From Sphaerolaimus hirsutus (lineage: Eukaryota > Nematoda > Chromadorea > Monhysterida > Sphaerolaimidae), in NCBI GenBank assembly GCA_964036195.1, contig OZ038460.1, forward strand, positions 6,203,504 to 6,267,503: a stretch of DNA of 64,000 nt, given 5' to 3'. Both the position numbers and the translations under genes were made by a program. Below, piece after piece: positions 24,311-35,930 of the stretch. The notes beneath the pieces were generated by a model, which worked only from the letters and a program-made list of their open reading frames with translations, was not told the DNA's origin and searched no databases. Position 1 is the first letter of the stretch. Every line of letters begins with the position of its first letter.

Positions 24311-25026
24311 CTGGATTTTGTGAAAAAATTATTTGTAAAAAATGTGCTACTGCAAAAAATTGCCAAAACTGGGAAAAGCTTGAATAATTTTTAAAAAATA
24401 AAGCATAAAATTGTAAAAAATGTGGCAACTTGGGCTACTAAGACCGATGTTAAAGGAACTTTACCTCTGTTAAAGTGTGGGTCATCTGTGTGCAATTTAA
24501 TACGAGAAAATATTCCCAATTAAGGTTAACAAAAAATGTTGACAATTTTACAGTACCCGTTGAAACGATGATTGGTTTATAAAATAAATTTTATTTAAAT
24601 TCAAACAACTTCTCTATAAATTAAGCCGTGCCAGTGAATTTTCAAATAAATAAGTCACAAATGTTTGCATTTTTGTAAATAAAATAGTTTACTATGTATA
24701 TCTATGTTATTTATCATATTGGAAATTTCGTCAATAATTTTGTCAACTTGAAAATCTTCACAACCCCCCGCCACAACATTTTAGTTTTTACCTAGTATTT
24801 ATACAAACGTTTGGGTTAACTGAGAGCTATACTATCATCAAATATTTTACGGTCAAGTTACCTTCATTTTATTTTTCCTTAATCAAATTTCTTTGATTGA
24901 TAAACTAGTATTTACCAACGACAAAAAAAGAATTCACACTAGACATCAAAAGAAGCCTTTTGAAGATCAAAGAATATCAAAAGAACAAGAAAATAGAAGC
25001 CTCAAAACAACCAAAAAATGGCCCCA

Positions 25027-25640
25027 ACCCACCGACGCATTTCTGCATATGCAAACTAGCCCCCTCCTTATCATCTTCATAATCTTCCCCTTCCTCGTCC
25101 AAATCAAAACCTAGCATCATTTCCAATTGCAAAGTGTGCCATTCCAACGTGCCCACCAGGGGGCAGTCCCACACCCTGTAAAAAGCCCTGTAAAATGTAA
25201 AATACCCTGTAAAATTTCATGTGTCATGTAAAAGATGCTGTAAATTGTCATGTGTCATGTAAAAGACCCTGTAGTGCCATGTGTATCAAAATCTCATTCT
25301 ATAGTATCAAATCTTGTGTTTTTGTATCCAACCGCTTACGTTTCACTACAGAAAAAGATTTCGATACGTATGACACTTTACAGTGTCTTTTACATAACAC
25401 ACAACATTTTACAGTGTCTTTTACATGACACCTAACATTTTACAGAGTCTTTTACATTTTACGGGGTCTTTTACAGAGTCTGGGACTGGCACCAGACATT
25501 TCTGCTGAGTAATGGTGTTGGCGCCAGAGTTTGGCGCTAGCGCCAGTAGGGAGCCCAGGGGGAGGTAGAGCAGGAGAGTGTGCACCAGGTGGGGGTTGGG
25601 GAGATGGGACTGCGTTGGGGGGGGGGAGTTTGCTGAGTAG
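25027..25640 (-). other. Candidate exons flanking a palindromic MITE
   Basis: Minus-strand open blocks lie on both sides of the MITE at 25159-25493: a proline-rich block (PPPGAHSPALPPPGLP, ending near 25494) and an acidic block (FDLDEEGEDYEDDKEGASLH, about 25120-25040). Two different phase-consistent joins are possible, so I do not build a model. They could be upstream exons of the candidate gene at 22187-23900. Confidence 0.25.
25159..25493. mobile_element. Palindromic GTGCCAGTCCC-family MITE
   Basis: On the minus strand it starts GGTGCCAGTCCCAGACTCTG and ends CAGGGTGTGGGACTGCCCCC. The interior consists of CCCTGTAAAATG and GTCATGTAAAAGAC units facing their inverses. Unlike the copies at 23541 and 47924 it has no AG directly at the 3' end. 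Confidence 0.7.
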
Positions 25641-25667
25641 TTTGGGTTTTTAGTTGTTTGTCATTTA

Positions 25668-25810
25668 GGGCCCACGCACACTGGTTGACACCGCAAATTA
25701 ATGTCAACTGAATGTCAACCAAATAGCACAATTTTAGGTAGGAAAGCTGAAATCACATAATTAACGAAAATTTAAGTCGAATTTTGATGTCAACTAGTGT
25801 GAGTCGGCCC
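25668..25810. mobile_element. CACACTAGTTGACA-family MITE with TTA duplication
   Basis: Ends GGGCCCACGCACACTGGTTG and CAACTAGTGTGAGTCGGCCC are inverted repeats. TTA flanks both ends (25665-25667 and 25811-25813), a 3-bp duplication as in PIF/Harbinger elements. GTCAACTGAATGTCAACC lies inside. Confidence 0.65.
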
Positions 25811-27403
25811 TTAGCGGGTGATCATTTCGATTCAGCATTACTAGTAAAATGTATTTCTAGGTGACGTACAGTGCTGATCGTAGCCATTCAAACCAGGGGC
25901 CAGACCCGCAAGTTGCAAAGTAATTTACAAATTAAGAGAAAATTTACAAGAGACAAGTCAATTTTCATGAGGCAAATCAATTTATAATGAAAAGTGTCAA
26001 GAGACGAGTCCATTTGAAAGAGGCGAGTGAATTTACATGACACGATTTTCAAGAGAAAAGTCGGTTCACAAGAGACAATACGTGTAAAAATTGGACTTGA
26101 CTGTTCACACTAGCCTTGCAAACCTTGCGCTCGAGTTAAAAGTACTGAACTTTTTTTCAAAGTAAACATAAACGCAAAGTACTACTCACACCTGAGTACA
26201 GAAAACGTAAAGTGAATTTTGTTAATTTTACGCTGCGTAAAAGGTCAGTAAACGTAAATACCAGTACTTTTACTCAGGAAAACGTAGAACCAATAATTTT
26301 TTCGATTTTGTACCTAGGAAGACCTCAAAATTAGTGAAAGTGAAAGCTTTCCCTGCCCATCGCGACTTACCTATATCATTTCCGCTGCCATTACTGTAGC
26401 CGTTTCAATTCGTTTGAGTGGTTCTTGCTGTTTAGAAACCCAAAAAAATTCACAATTACGTTTTCTGTACTCGCGTACTTTCAAATAGTACGCGAGTAAG
26501 TGAGTACCGGTATTTTTTTCGGGAGACGTAAACGTATTTACGTAGTACTCATATTTATCGAGTAAACGTAAATACGTTTCAACAACTATAGGTACTTTGC
26601 GGGACAGTCATTACTTCATAAACGTTCAAAAATGTCAACTGCACCATAACTTACTTGCTTCCACATAACTTGGTGTCCACAAGGTACACTACTTCCATAA
26701 AATCACACCATGTCGCTTGAAACTACACAGCACCTCAAAATAATGTAACAGCCACGAAATGCCATCCAAAATTAAATTCTCGCCTAACTGCAGACATGCT
26801 TTGAATTTGACTGTACATGTGAAGGTGAATTTGCAAGTCTTTGAGTGTAGCTAAGGTATATTATGCTGGCGGAGTTAACTAGGTACGGGGCAAATTTTTT
26901 TTAAATCAGAGTTCGTTCCACGATAGCCAACGAAAAATAGTATATCAGGAGCATGCTTAACGCGCCTTTATGCTGCGATTACAGCTCGGGCGTAAAATTG
27001 ATTTTTGGGCGTAAAATTCATAACAGGATAAAGATACGACGTTGTAATTTTAGTCAAAGCGCATATGCAGATGTTGCTTGTGTCGAACGCTCATCAGTTT
27101 ATTTTAGTCGTACCAGAAGTTATGAATTTTGGCAAATTTTTTTAATTTTACACCCTAATTTTACGCAACTTACAGCGCATAATTGGAAAAATTGTGCTAA
27201 AATTCATAACTCCCAGTATGATTAAAACAAACTCATGAGCTTTGGACACAAGAAACGTCTGCATCTAAGCTTCAAACACGATAACCTGACCAAGTCTACA
27301 ACGAAACGGCGGTAAATTTAGTATTTTATTACCGGTACATTACAGTAAATTTTCCCACCCAGTATTTAAATATGTATGCATTTATGTTCGTATTATAAAT
27401 ACA

Positions 27404-27929
27404 TACCGTATTTGCTTGAGATACCCCAGGTGGTTTTATTCCGCCAGCAAATTTTGAGGTGGTAATTATTCGGGGGCATATTATTCCACCAGAAATTTTA
27501 CGCAACACCACATACAAATTACCATTGGTAGTTGTTTTCATTGGTTTTGTGGCATTTTACTGCAAAAGCTTCACTTTCTCATGCTAGTGAGTAATAATAA
27601 ATGTGATATGTTAGTGTAGTCGATAAAATTTAGTAGACATCCAATGTGCTCCCACATGCTTACACAGGGTTCAACCATCACTCTCACTGTATTAGCCTTC
27701 TCTTATAAACTTATGCCACTATTCCATGCCCAAATCCACTTGGCGTGGTGAACGTTCAACAAAAGGTGACATATGTAATAAGTTAATATAAAAATAGATT
27801 TTTTCAGCAGAAATCACAACTTATAATGCTATCTCATATGGCCAATTTCAAGGGTTGTATTATTCCACAGCCCACTCAAACCATGCGGGGGGGGGGTAAA
27901 TCAAGGGGTATTTCGAGGTAAGTACGGCA
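27404..27929. mobile_element. CCGTATTTGCTTGAGATACC-family MITE
   Basis: Left end TACCGTATTTGCTTGAGATA and right end TATTTCGAGGTAAGTACGGC are imperfect inverted repeats of the CTCGAAATACC family. The core (TTTTCATTGGTTTTGTGGCA, CACTATTCCATGCCCAAA) is shared with the simple-repeat elements at 31384-32078 and 62056-62696, so cores have been exchanged between families. Confidence 0.6.
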
Positions 27930-28205
27930 TGTAGCTTTTCGCAGCACAGATTTTTTTTCGTAACTTTTTCATCATACGCAAATGCACGCGTCAAAAATTG
28001 ACAATAATAATATATTCTGCCGGAATATAATCTAGCCGAATAAATACTCAGGTTCGAGAATAATTTTCTACCGTGGCTTACAAGAGTCAAAATGCATGAC
28101 CCTTCTGCGCGAGCGCCATCTTTTTCGCGACAATTTCCAATGAATTTTAAATTACTATTGGAGGGCGAAAAAGTGCATTCACATCGAAGTATATATACAC
28201 ATACC

Positions 28206-28591
28206 TACCGTATTACCTCGAAATACACCCATGGGGATTTAGCCAGCAGAATTTGAGAGGGGGTTAATTTGGGGTTATTATTTCGCCAGAAATTTTCGTT
28301 AGGATCGTAGTAAACAGCAGGCATATGCGTACACAAAAAAGGTAATGATTGTGTCCAAACAGGATATATTTGGACATAAAAACGTAGATAGCTACACAAA
28401 CTAGTCTATGTGTAGCTGCAATGCCCATTAGCAGTAATAAATACATTATGTACATCAATTGTATACATGATGTACATCATTCCGGAGGGGGGGTATTTCG
28501 AGGGGTGTTATTATTTCCCCAGCCCATTTTGAGGGGGGTTAATTCGAGCGGGTGGTTAATTCAAACGGGGGTAATTCGAGGTAACACGGTA
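28206..28591. mobile_element. CCGTATTACCTCGAAATACC-family MITE, copy 2
   Basis: Ends TACCGTATTACCTCGAAATA and ATTCGAGGTAACACGGTA are inverted repeats. The core (GGATCGTAGTAAACAGCAGG, GATATATTTGGACATAAAA, ATGATGTACATCATTCCG) matches 10253-10651. Confidence 0.8.
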
Positions 28592-29734
28592 ACCACATAT
28601 TTACATCAATGGCGTCACACATTGGCGTAGCCAGGGGGGCGGGGGTGGGTGGCTGCCCCCCCCCTTCCCGGGTGAGGCAGAGAAGATGCCAGGAATGATT
28701 TTTTTTGATATTCAACAAACCATTTACCCCCCCCCCCAAAAAAAAAAAAAATTAACTTATTTAACGAGGTGGCCACTGTAGGGCTAATGGCTAGTGACAT
28801 AAGAGCATTGATAAAAAGTGACAAGTCAGCTATCGCTTTTGTTTGACTCAGATTTGATTTGGATTTTCAGTGCTGTTAAATTTTTTTTGAAATTTGCACA
28901 CTGAAAGAATTTTACTTCGTTTCAAGTTCACAACATTCGACAATATTTTCAATTTATTCTCTTTCCAAAATAAAAGTATGAAAATTTAACTATTTTGATT
29001 TTTTTGCGTCCCAAATAGAAAATAGCGGGGACAAAAAACTCAACAGATGAAACAACAACAATTCGATGCCATTTGACAGAAAATTGGATCACAAATATGG
29101 AGATTTTTCACGAATAACAATACATGCGATGAAAGGTGATAGACAGCAAAATCTACAAAAAATAGTGTAGCGCCAGATAAATATTGGTTCAAACAGGCGA
29201 AACTATTAATAAAAACATACTTTCTTCAAATAGCCAAAAGAGTCGCACAAGGCTAGATAGCGGATAACTGACAAGAAAAAAAGTAAGTGATAAGTAACGT
29301 TCAATGGTAAATAGTATAAACATTTGTTTACTTTTAAGTCGGAAGTATTTTCATTTACAAAATTACCTGTCACTTCTAAATTTACCTACTTCCATTCAGG
29401 TAAGTGGAAGGTAAAGTCATGTGAGAAGTATTTTATTCGAGTAATTCAAGTGAGAAGTATTTTATTCAGAAACCTATTGATATTTCCTAGACTTAAGTTT
29501 TCTTGTCACTTATCGGCTAATGTTGGCATCATTTCTCCATAAAAACAAATAAATAATTCACATTTACGGTTCGACCCAGACTTTCAATAAATATGAGTGA
29601 AAAACGCACCGCGTGCTTAAAGAATAAATATCACAACACAACCATCCACCACGAAACCAACCGAACCCATTCAAAAATCTATACCAGTCACCAAAACAAA
29701 ATAAAAAATTTGCAAAAAAACCCCCATAACTTCA

Positions 29735-32700
29735 TCACAAACTTTTCATTTTGCTCATAAGTTCATCCAAACTGACGCCTGACCCCGCAGCATCAATTTC
29801 TTCATTTCCACCATTTTCATTTTGCTCCTGTGCAATTGGGTGTGCAAAATGCAAACCACCTTGAAGTCTGGTCGACTGGGTGGGGTCTACGGAATTTGCA
29901 AATTTGTCACTGGGCGAAGTGTCCGTGTCCGCAGCATCTACCAGTTCGATGCCTGAAAATTTTAAATGATGTTTTCGGGGGGTAGGTATTTTCTTGGAGG
30001 GTGAGCATTTTGAAAAAAAACAGCAAAAACGGTGTTCCGAAAGTAACGAACCCCAATTATTTTCCTCATGCGTCACAGGGGTCTCATCTTCAGGTTCACC
30101 CTTAGTCGTCAAATCTTTTTCCACAATTTCTCCACTGCGCAGTTTCGCCTGCGAATGTACAAGTAGAAGTTTTTCAAAACTTGACACCGACAAAAATTGT
30201 TTAAAAAAATCCCCATCTAACCTGATATTCTTGCTGTCGTTTAACACAATTTCTATCAGTGCACTGGGGATTTGGTTTGATAGATTCCTTGGGGAAATAG
30301 TCGAGCATCGCATTGTAACCAACGTACGTGGACACTTGGCCAAATTCCAACAGGTACCTGAATGTGGCGGTGGAAAAAGTTTTACTCAGTAAAAGTGCAA
30401 ATTCAAATGAAAAAGCAAATGATGAATGTTGAGCAAACGATGAAAGCCGCAGCTGTCAATTTCGAAAGTAGACAGGTTACGGGAGGGGTTAACACCTCCC
30501 CTCAACCGCCCAACTATCCATCTATCCCGGAGGCCGCTCAGCTATCTATCTATCTACCGGAGGCAGAATTTTTGGCTACAATCTCTTGGACCCCACCCCC
30601 CAAATCTTCGCTGTTGTATACCTATTTTACCCCTACTTTGAGCGACTTTTCTCCCTTTTTCCCTTCTACACCTTGAAAAAGCCTATATATCGAACCCCCA
30701 CAACCCCCATCCAAAAAAAAAGTTTTTTTTTCAGCTATCAATCCCTCTGGGGGGGGATTTGCTATCTATCCAACCCTTCGAAAGCCAAAATTTAGCCTAC
30801 CCCTGCAAAAGACCCCTCAAACCCCCCCACACACTTCAACGTATTCTGCACCATCAAACCGGCGACCACAGCCATAGTAGTAGGCAAACTAGCCGCACAA
30901 ACGCCATCCCTTTTCAGCGTTTTTTCATCAACCCCCGAAGCCACAACCAAGGGTGGTACACAGGCGAAACAGGCACTTTTGCCCGGTGTTATGAATTGAA
31001 TGTGACCGGACATTGCCGTTTCCGCGACACCGGACTCGAACCAGGGTTGCAGAATTTCGTTGCAAGCCTGGGGGATTTAGAGAGGCGGTATATAGGGGTG
31101 GAAAAATGTTTTTTTAAACAACCGGTGTTTTTAAAAACCTCCAAAATATAATTATGAGTCAACATATACAGCAGTAAATTAAACAAGCCACCTTAATTAT
31201 GATGTTTTATATCCACAAGACGGCTGTGGAGCCGTGGGATAGCATTATAGGTTGCGTACACCTATGATCAGTAGAATATAGATTGGCATTTGAGCATAAA
31301 TTTTTCAATTTGCCAAACGTTTTTTTATCAATATCTCAGCCCCTCATGAAAGCATTTGAAGGCATTAAGTGATGATTTCTGCCTAGGGATGGAAAAAAGC
31401 GCTTTTTTTAACGGCCCCGCTTTTTTTTTAAAAACGCGCTTTTTTCGCTTTTTTTTCAAAAAATGTCGAGACGTTCCCTAAAAAGCTCCAAAATATAGTT
31501 CTGTATCAATATATACAGGTATATCAGACAATTGGCAGCAATTGTGATGATATATAGCCATAGAATGGCTGTGTAGTCATGGGATAACATGATAAGTGGT
31601 GATTTCTGCCAAAAAAATTACTTTTATTGTTGACTCATTATGTATATCACTGTTTATGAATGTTTCGTGACTTCAAGTGAAGTTAGGCATGAAATAGTGC
31701 TTATAAACAAGGCTATAAGAGAAGGCTAATACATTGAGACTATTGTTTCCCACTGTAGAAGTATCTGGGAGCACATTGGCTGAATATTCTATACTACACT
31801 AACATATTACAACTTATTATTACATGATAGCATGCAGGAATAGAAGCAATGACTATAAAAATGCCACAAAACCAATGAAAACAGCCACCAGTGGTAATTT
31901 GCATGTGAAATTTCGCGCTTGCTCACCAAAAAAAAAGCAAAATACCTAGTGCATAAGTACAAAATTTTTTGCCAGCGCTATTTTAAAAAAAAAAGCGCTG
32001 GGACCCTAGCGCTTTTTTATAAAAAAAGCGCCGTTTTTTTAAAAAAAAGCGCTTGAAAAAAAGCGCTTGCCATCCCTATTTCTGCCATAAGTATTGACCG
32101 CAAAAAACACATATTCGAACGAGAATTGCAAACTCACAGTATTGACGGTCATTCTGGCCTCATAATTATCCACGCAACTTAGCACCAAATCCACCTGTTT
32201 TCCATTGAAGCCGCCCGTTCTAAAAAAACACATAAAAGGCAATAAAAATTGTCATAACAATAACTATGTATTTTCATTCAAAAAGTCACACCACAACAAA
32301 CTTGATTGCATTCAGAAAATTATCAAAATTGTCCATAGTTGTAATGTTGTAATTATGCGCTTCAATTTCCACATCCGGGTTAATGTGCCTGCAAAAAAGG
32401 AATCTAATTTTATTTATGATGACGTCATAATGGAGCGTTTCATTCAAAAAAATGCATAGTATGCGCATGCGGTCGTGTAGTTAAGTATACTCGGCGGACC
32501 GCAAAGTATGCGCAGAATCCTACCATAATTTTATGAATAAAACATGTGATAAATTTCGGAACTAAATATTCCATAGTAAAAACGAAATATGATAATGAAA
32601 AACTGTAAAAAATTTGGTTCTTTATTCAGATGGGTTACGGTATGTTTCCATACTACTTGTGATGTCCGCCGAGTATACCATGATTGGCAAAAATAATGGG

Positions 32701-33721
32701 ATGACCATTTTCCGTGGGAAGAAACGAAAAAAACACCCTAAATCGCATAGACACAGATCAAAACACTATCTAAGAACGGCCGTTGGTACAAATCCATAAT
32801 TTCCTTCTCACCCTTTGATTCAATAAAACTCGCACATTTAAAAGGTGCGATCGCAATAAAACTCCAGTCGGATCGCCAAACCGCCCCTTACCCCCCCCCC
32901 CAAAAAAAATCACCAAAAACCACCCCCTCCCAACCCCAAAGTCCTCTTGGCAGCTTCCACTTTACTCATTCCACTCTGATGCGGCTGATAAAAAAGTCTA
33001 TTCATATTAGCCATCTCGACTTTATCATAGTCGAACAGAAGCAATTTTCCCGCGCCGCAGCGAGTCAACATTTCTGCGACCACGCTACCGACTCCGCCCA
33101 CTCCCACGATGCAGATGGATACGGTGCGGATTTTCTGGGGGGGGGGGTTAAATGGGTGGGGGGGGGTCGGATTGGATGGGAGGTTTTATATAAGTTATGA
33201 GAACCTCGCAAAGGTCCATAAATTTTTTTTGCTCATTTCGGGGTTTATAAAAATTTGTTGAAAACAAAAGCATCATAGAGCAATCCACAGTAAATCAAAA
33301 AGCAATACCTCGTAATTGTCGACGATACCCATTCTTTTCAGCGCCATCAGACGGCTGCGAAATACACAAATATTAGAAAAAAACATCACAAACGCAGCAA
33401 ACGTTACGGCAAATTTTCACATGACCGACACCACCCAATACAGCTATTAAACTTAAATACCATGATTATATCACAGCCAAAAACGACATCGCGATCACAA
33501 CAAATCGCTCCAAAACAAGAAAAATACACAACTCACCTGTAAGGATTGCTATCCACAACCTCCGAACTCATTTGATCAATTTTCTCCCGAACCGGTCCAG
33601 ACACACTTGGCCCATTTTCACTTTCACTGGCATTTTCAATGTTTGATTTAAGCTGTTTATCTGCGGTGAGCTGTTCGCGCAGATTACGCATCGATTCCTT
33701 TAGTTTCAGGATATCGTCCAT
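29735..33721 (-). CDS. UBA5: UBA5, E1-type activating enzyme for UFM1
   Basis: UBA5 adenylates the ubiquitin-like modifier UFM1 and passes it from its catalytic cysteine to UFC1. Nine exons: 33721-33537, 33354-33309, 33134-32935, 32388-32302, 32219-32138, 31067-30835, 30357-30222, 30148-30052, 29952-29735 (stop TGA). All are GT-AG and in phase, giving 427 residues against 404 in human. The ATP-binding Rossmann motif is [19 protein letters not shown], then [18 protein letters not shown] and [12 protein letters not shown]. The catalytic Cys lies in [11 protein letters not shown]. Zinc cysteines are CFAC and QCTDRNC. The UFM1/ATG8-interacting motif NWGIELV and the UFC1-binding tail [12 protein letters not shown] are present, so the enzyme looks complete. 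An ATG at 33766, 15 codons upstream in frame, is an alternative start. Introns 3 and 5 carry transposons at 32486-32677 and 31384-32078. ThiF relatives such as UBA4/MOCS3 are excluded by these C-terminal motifs. Confidence 0.95.
30473..30800. repeat. GATAGATAGCTGG-type repeat in UBA5 intron 6
   Basis: Contains CTATCCATCTATCCCGGAGG, GCTATCTATCTATCTACCGG and GCTATCTATCCAACCC. The same unit with neighbouring 'TTTTTGGCTAC' or 'GGTAGCCAAAAAT' occurs at 1437-1485, 46910-46960 and 63650-63990, so it is a dispersed element, not only a microsatellite. Its ends are not resolved. Confidence 0.45.
31384..32078. mobile_element. hAT-like MITE with AAAAAAGCGC repeats in UBA5 intron 5
   Basis: Ends TAGGGATGGAAAAAAGCGC and GCGCTTGCCATCCCTA are flanked by a perfect 8-bp duplication TTTCTGCC (31376-31383 and 32079-32086). 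The arms are runs of AAAAAGCGC. The core (GGTATATCAGACAATTGG, ATGGCTGTGTAGTCATGGGA) is homologous to the inverted core of 62056-62696. A partial core copy lies beside it at about 31095-31260. Confidence 0.85.
32486..32677. mobile_element. TATACTCGGCGGACC-family MITE (192 bp), copy 2
   Basis: Ends TATACTCGGCGGACCGCAAA and TGTGATGTCCGCCGAGTATA; the core matches 12379-12570 motif for motif and the length is identical. It lies inside intron 3 of UBA5 without disturbing the exons. Confidence 0.85.
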
Positions 33722-33885
33722 GCTGAAAGATAATTTGTTGGCGCGGCGCCAATTTTGTGGTTGCAAGGGTAGATTCGAGGCAGGTATTGTTTGAGGATTG
33801 AATACCTCTGTTAAACATTACTGGACAAAAAATCTAGTATACTTACTAATGCAAAACTAGAAAGAGAACGATAAACTATCTCAGT

Positions 33886-33981
33886 TACCATATTCCCCGA
33901 AATACCACCCGGGGGTTTATTATTTCGTCAGCAAACTTCTTTTTTTTTGGGGGGGGGGGGGTAATTCGACGGAATACGGTA
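33886..33981. mobile_element. Short CTCGAAATACC-family MITE (96 bp)
   Basis: Left end TACCATATTCCCCGAAATAC and right end GTAATTCGACGGAATACGGTA are inverted repeats with almost no core, mostly a G-run. It is a deletion derivative of the family at 10253 and 28206, located about 165 bp upstream of the UBA5 start. Confidence 0.65.
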
Positions 33982-34296
33982 TTTGGGTTTGCATAAGCAA
34001 ATGTAAGAGCATGACCGCACAACTACCTTCAAAGAAGTAACAATTTTCCAGAGTCCATAATGACTTTATTCAATGTAAACCACATTGGAGCCACACACGC
34101 TGGATGTCAACTGAATTGGTGTCAACTAAATTTAAGTGAATTTTTGTATTTTAACTTTCCTATCTGATAGAGCATAGTTAATTTTACACCATGACACTTT
34201 ATTTCCATGGTTTGTGTTAAGTGTGACGCTTAAAAAAGGTTTTTGTGTTATTTGGTTGACATTGAGTTGACACAAATTTGCGATGTCAACTAGCGT

Positions 34297-34912
34297 TGTT
34301 ATGCCGTCATTTTAGGCATCTATTTTTCTATATATTTCAATTCGTTTTCTTATGGTAGGCATTTGAATGCAACCCGTAAGTGTACGCCCACGAGTAGATT
34401 CCCCCCACGCGCTGTCCTATTCTTTCTATGTGCCTATGTATTCAGGTATGCATTAGGTACTCGCGCTGCGGAACGGTTGTGTCGCGCGGCGGTTTTTTAG
34501 GTGTTCGTTTTGTGTGGCTTAAGTATTTATGTATGTGTTATGTACTTGGCGCCGTGTAGTAGACTATTTGGCGCCATTCCGTTTGTGACATTTAGGTGTA
34601 AGTACCCCCCATATTTTGTGTATGGACTGCCGATATTTTGGATCGGCAGTTAGTCAATGTTTATGCGTTTTTTGTGTGAATATTTTCCTTAATAATTGAT
34701 GTTTTGATTTTCTATTCTTGTCGCCCAAATCTCCTATTTTTATAAACTCAAATCGCCTAAATAAATTCGCGTTGGTTTATTTGGACTTGGGCTTCACTGG
34801 CACTTGCTCGCACCTTTATTCGAGTGCAATTAGGGCTGCCGCTAATCATTTCATCATTTAAAAACCCCCACCAAGCAAAATCTCTTCAATTGGCTGCGAT
34901 CAGCCAATTACA
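34297..34912 (+). repeat. 5' long terminal repeat
   Basis: 616 bp, starts TGTTATGCCGTC and ends CAGCCAATTACA (TG...CA). An AATAAA at about 34758 may serve as polyadenylation signal. Differs from the 3' LTR at six visible substitutions and one C-run length change. Confidence 0.95.
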
Positions 34913-34930
34913 TGGTGATCGTACTGGGAG
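34913..34930 (+). other. Primer-binding site
   Basis: TGGTGATCGTACTGGGAG directly follows the 5' LTR. TGG is the expected complement of a tRNA 3' CCA; which tRNA primes cannot be told from the window. Confidence 0.7.
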
Positions 34931-35026
34931 CTATTTAATTAGCTCCTATTTTCATCGACCCCAGGCCTCCTGTTTGCCCGGCCGCGCCGAAAATTGCGGC
35001 ACGCGTCACGTCTGCCCGGCCGGCCG

Positions 35027-35455
35027 CTTATCAGCCACTGGGGCTGCGCGGCCAAATAATTTCGCTTCGATCAGCCACTGGGGCTGATCGACATCGTTTT
35101 GCCGCGTCGCTTTGCCACTGGGGCTAGCGACATTGCGGCGACGCTTCGCGCCGGTTTTCCCGACTCGATCAGCCACTGAGGCTGACCGAACCATCGTTTT
35201 TTCCGCTGTGCCACTGGGGCCAGCGGAACGCCATCGTCAATCCGATCAGCCACTGGGGCTGACCGGAAGAAAATCGTTTTTTTGTCGCTGAGCCACTGGG
35301 GCCAGTGACAAGGTTTTTTTGATCTACCTGGCCACTGGGGCCAGGTAGAGTTGATCGATAGGGCGCTGGGCCCTGTTTCTGTTGGGTGCCGCGCCGTGTT
35401 TTCATTTTTCTGGTGCTGCACGCCCACACGCGATCCAAAGGCGCCACTGGGGCGC
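35027..35455 (+). repeat. Leader with about nine GCCACTGGGGC hairpins
   Basis: The 11-mer GCCACTGGGGC (one copy GCCACTGAGGC) recurs at about 35034, 35083, 35114, 35172, 35210, 35248, 35292, 35331 and 35443. Each copy is flanked by a different self-complementary arm: GATCA/TGATC, CGCTG/CAGCG, ACCTG/CAGGT, GGCGC-type. Constant loop-side sequence with changing but paired stems suggests selected RNA structure, for example for packaging, dimerisation or translation control. Confidence 0.7.
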
Positions 35456-35653
35456 CATTTGTGCAGGTTGCTGCGCGGTGTGGAATCTTGGCACGGTGCC
35501 AATTGCTGCACGTGCTTGCATTCACATCGATTTTGGATCATTTTTGGCACCTACACGCCTCATCAAAACTCCAGTTGTGTTTAGTCACTCCTGCACCATC
35601 TTTGCACGTGAATTGTGCCTGTGCAGATTTCGTGACTTCTCACATTTTCCGAC

Positions 35654-35930
35654 ATGTCGCAATATACGCGAGCGGAACTGGAGCCGGTGGTCGAATTGTG
35701 GGTGGAGCGCACTGAACGGCAAAAATTGCTGCGTTTGCTCAATGTGCTCTTGCAGTTTCGAATTGATGGCGATGATTGGCCTACGATTAGTGATCCGCCC
35801 CGCCTGGGAACCGTGCCACTTGTTCGGCATGTATGGCGGTGCATGGACCTGTATTTCACTGACCCAAATACTACATTGGAATTGGTGCTTGACCTCGAAG
35901 ATCAAATACCACCCGTTGGCATTGGGAACG
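35654..35930 (+). pseudogene. N-terminal gag reading frame, cut off by a frame change
   Basis: The ATG at 35654 opens a frame with a gag-like acidic/hydrophobic N-terminus (SQYTRAELEPVVELWVERT). Around 35925-35950 the coding character passes to the next frame, which continues as the long gag-pol frame. The overlapping earlier part of that long frame (35382-35925) is Cys/Trp-rich and not coding-like. Either a single-base change broke gag or the switch is an assembly error; the exact position is not resolved. Confidence 0.55.

Larger units (their letters stand above)
25811..29734. other. Intergenic region with MITEs and no supported gene
   Basis: 25910-26110 has loosely repeated AAGAGACRAGTC motifs; 26110-26600 has many inverted CGTAAATACGTTT-like pieces; 26990-27280 has inverted pieces such as GTAAAATTCATAAC facing GCTAAAATTCATAACTCC. 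Elements at 27404-27929 and 28206-28591 are listed separately. 28626-28740 holds GCGTAGCCAGGGGGGCGGGG followed by a C- and A-run, resembling a retroposon 3' tail. 29280-29520 holds inverted GTAAGTGATAAG-type sequence. Confidence 0.5.

Noticed and set aside
29994..30392. 132-codon plus-strand frame
   Set aside because: Antisense shadow of UBA5 exons 7 and 8.
35071..35550. Minus-strand frames of 159 and 118 codons rich in PSG and WPQW
   Set aside because: They are the reverse reading of the hairpin array in the retrotransposon leader.
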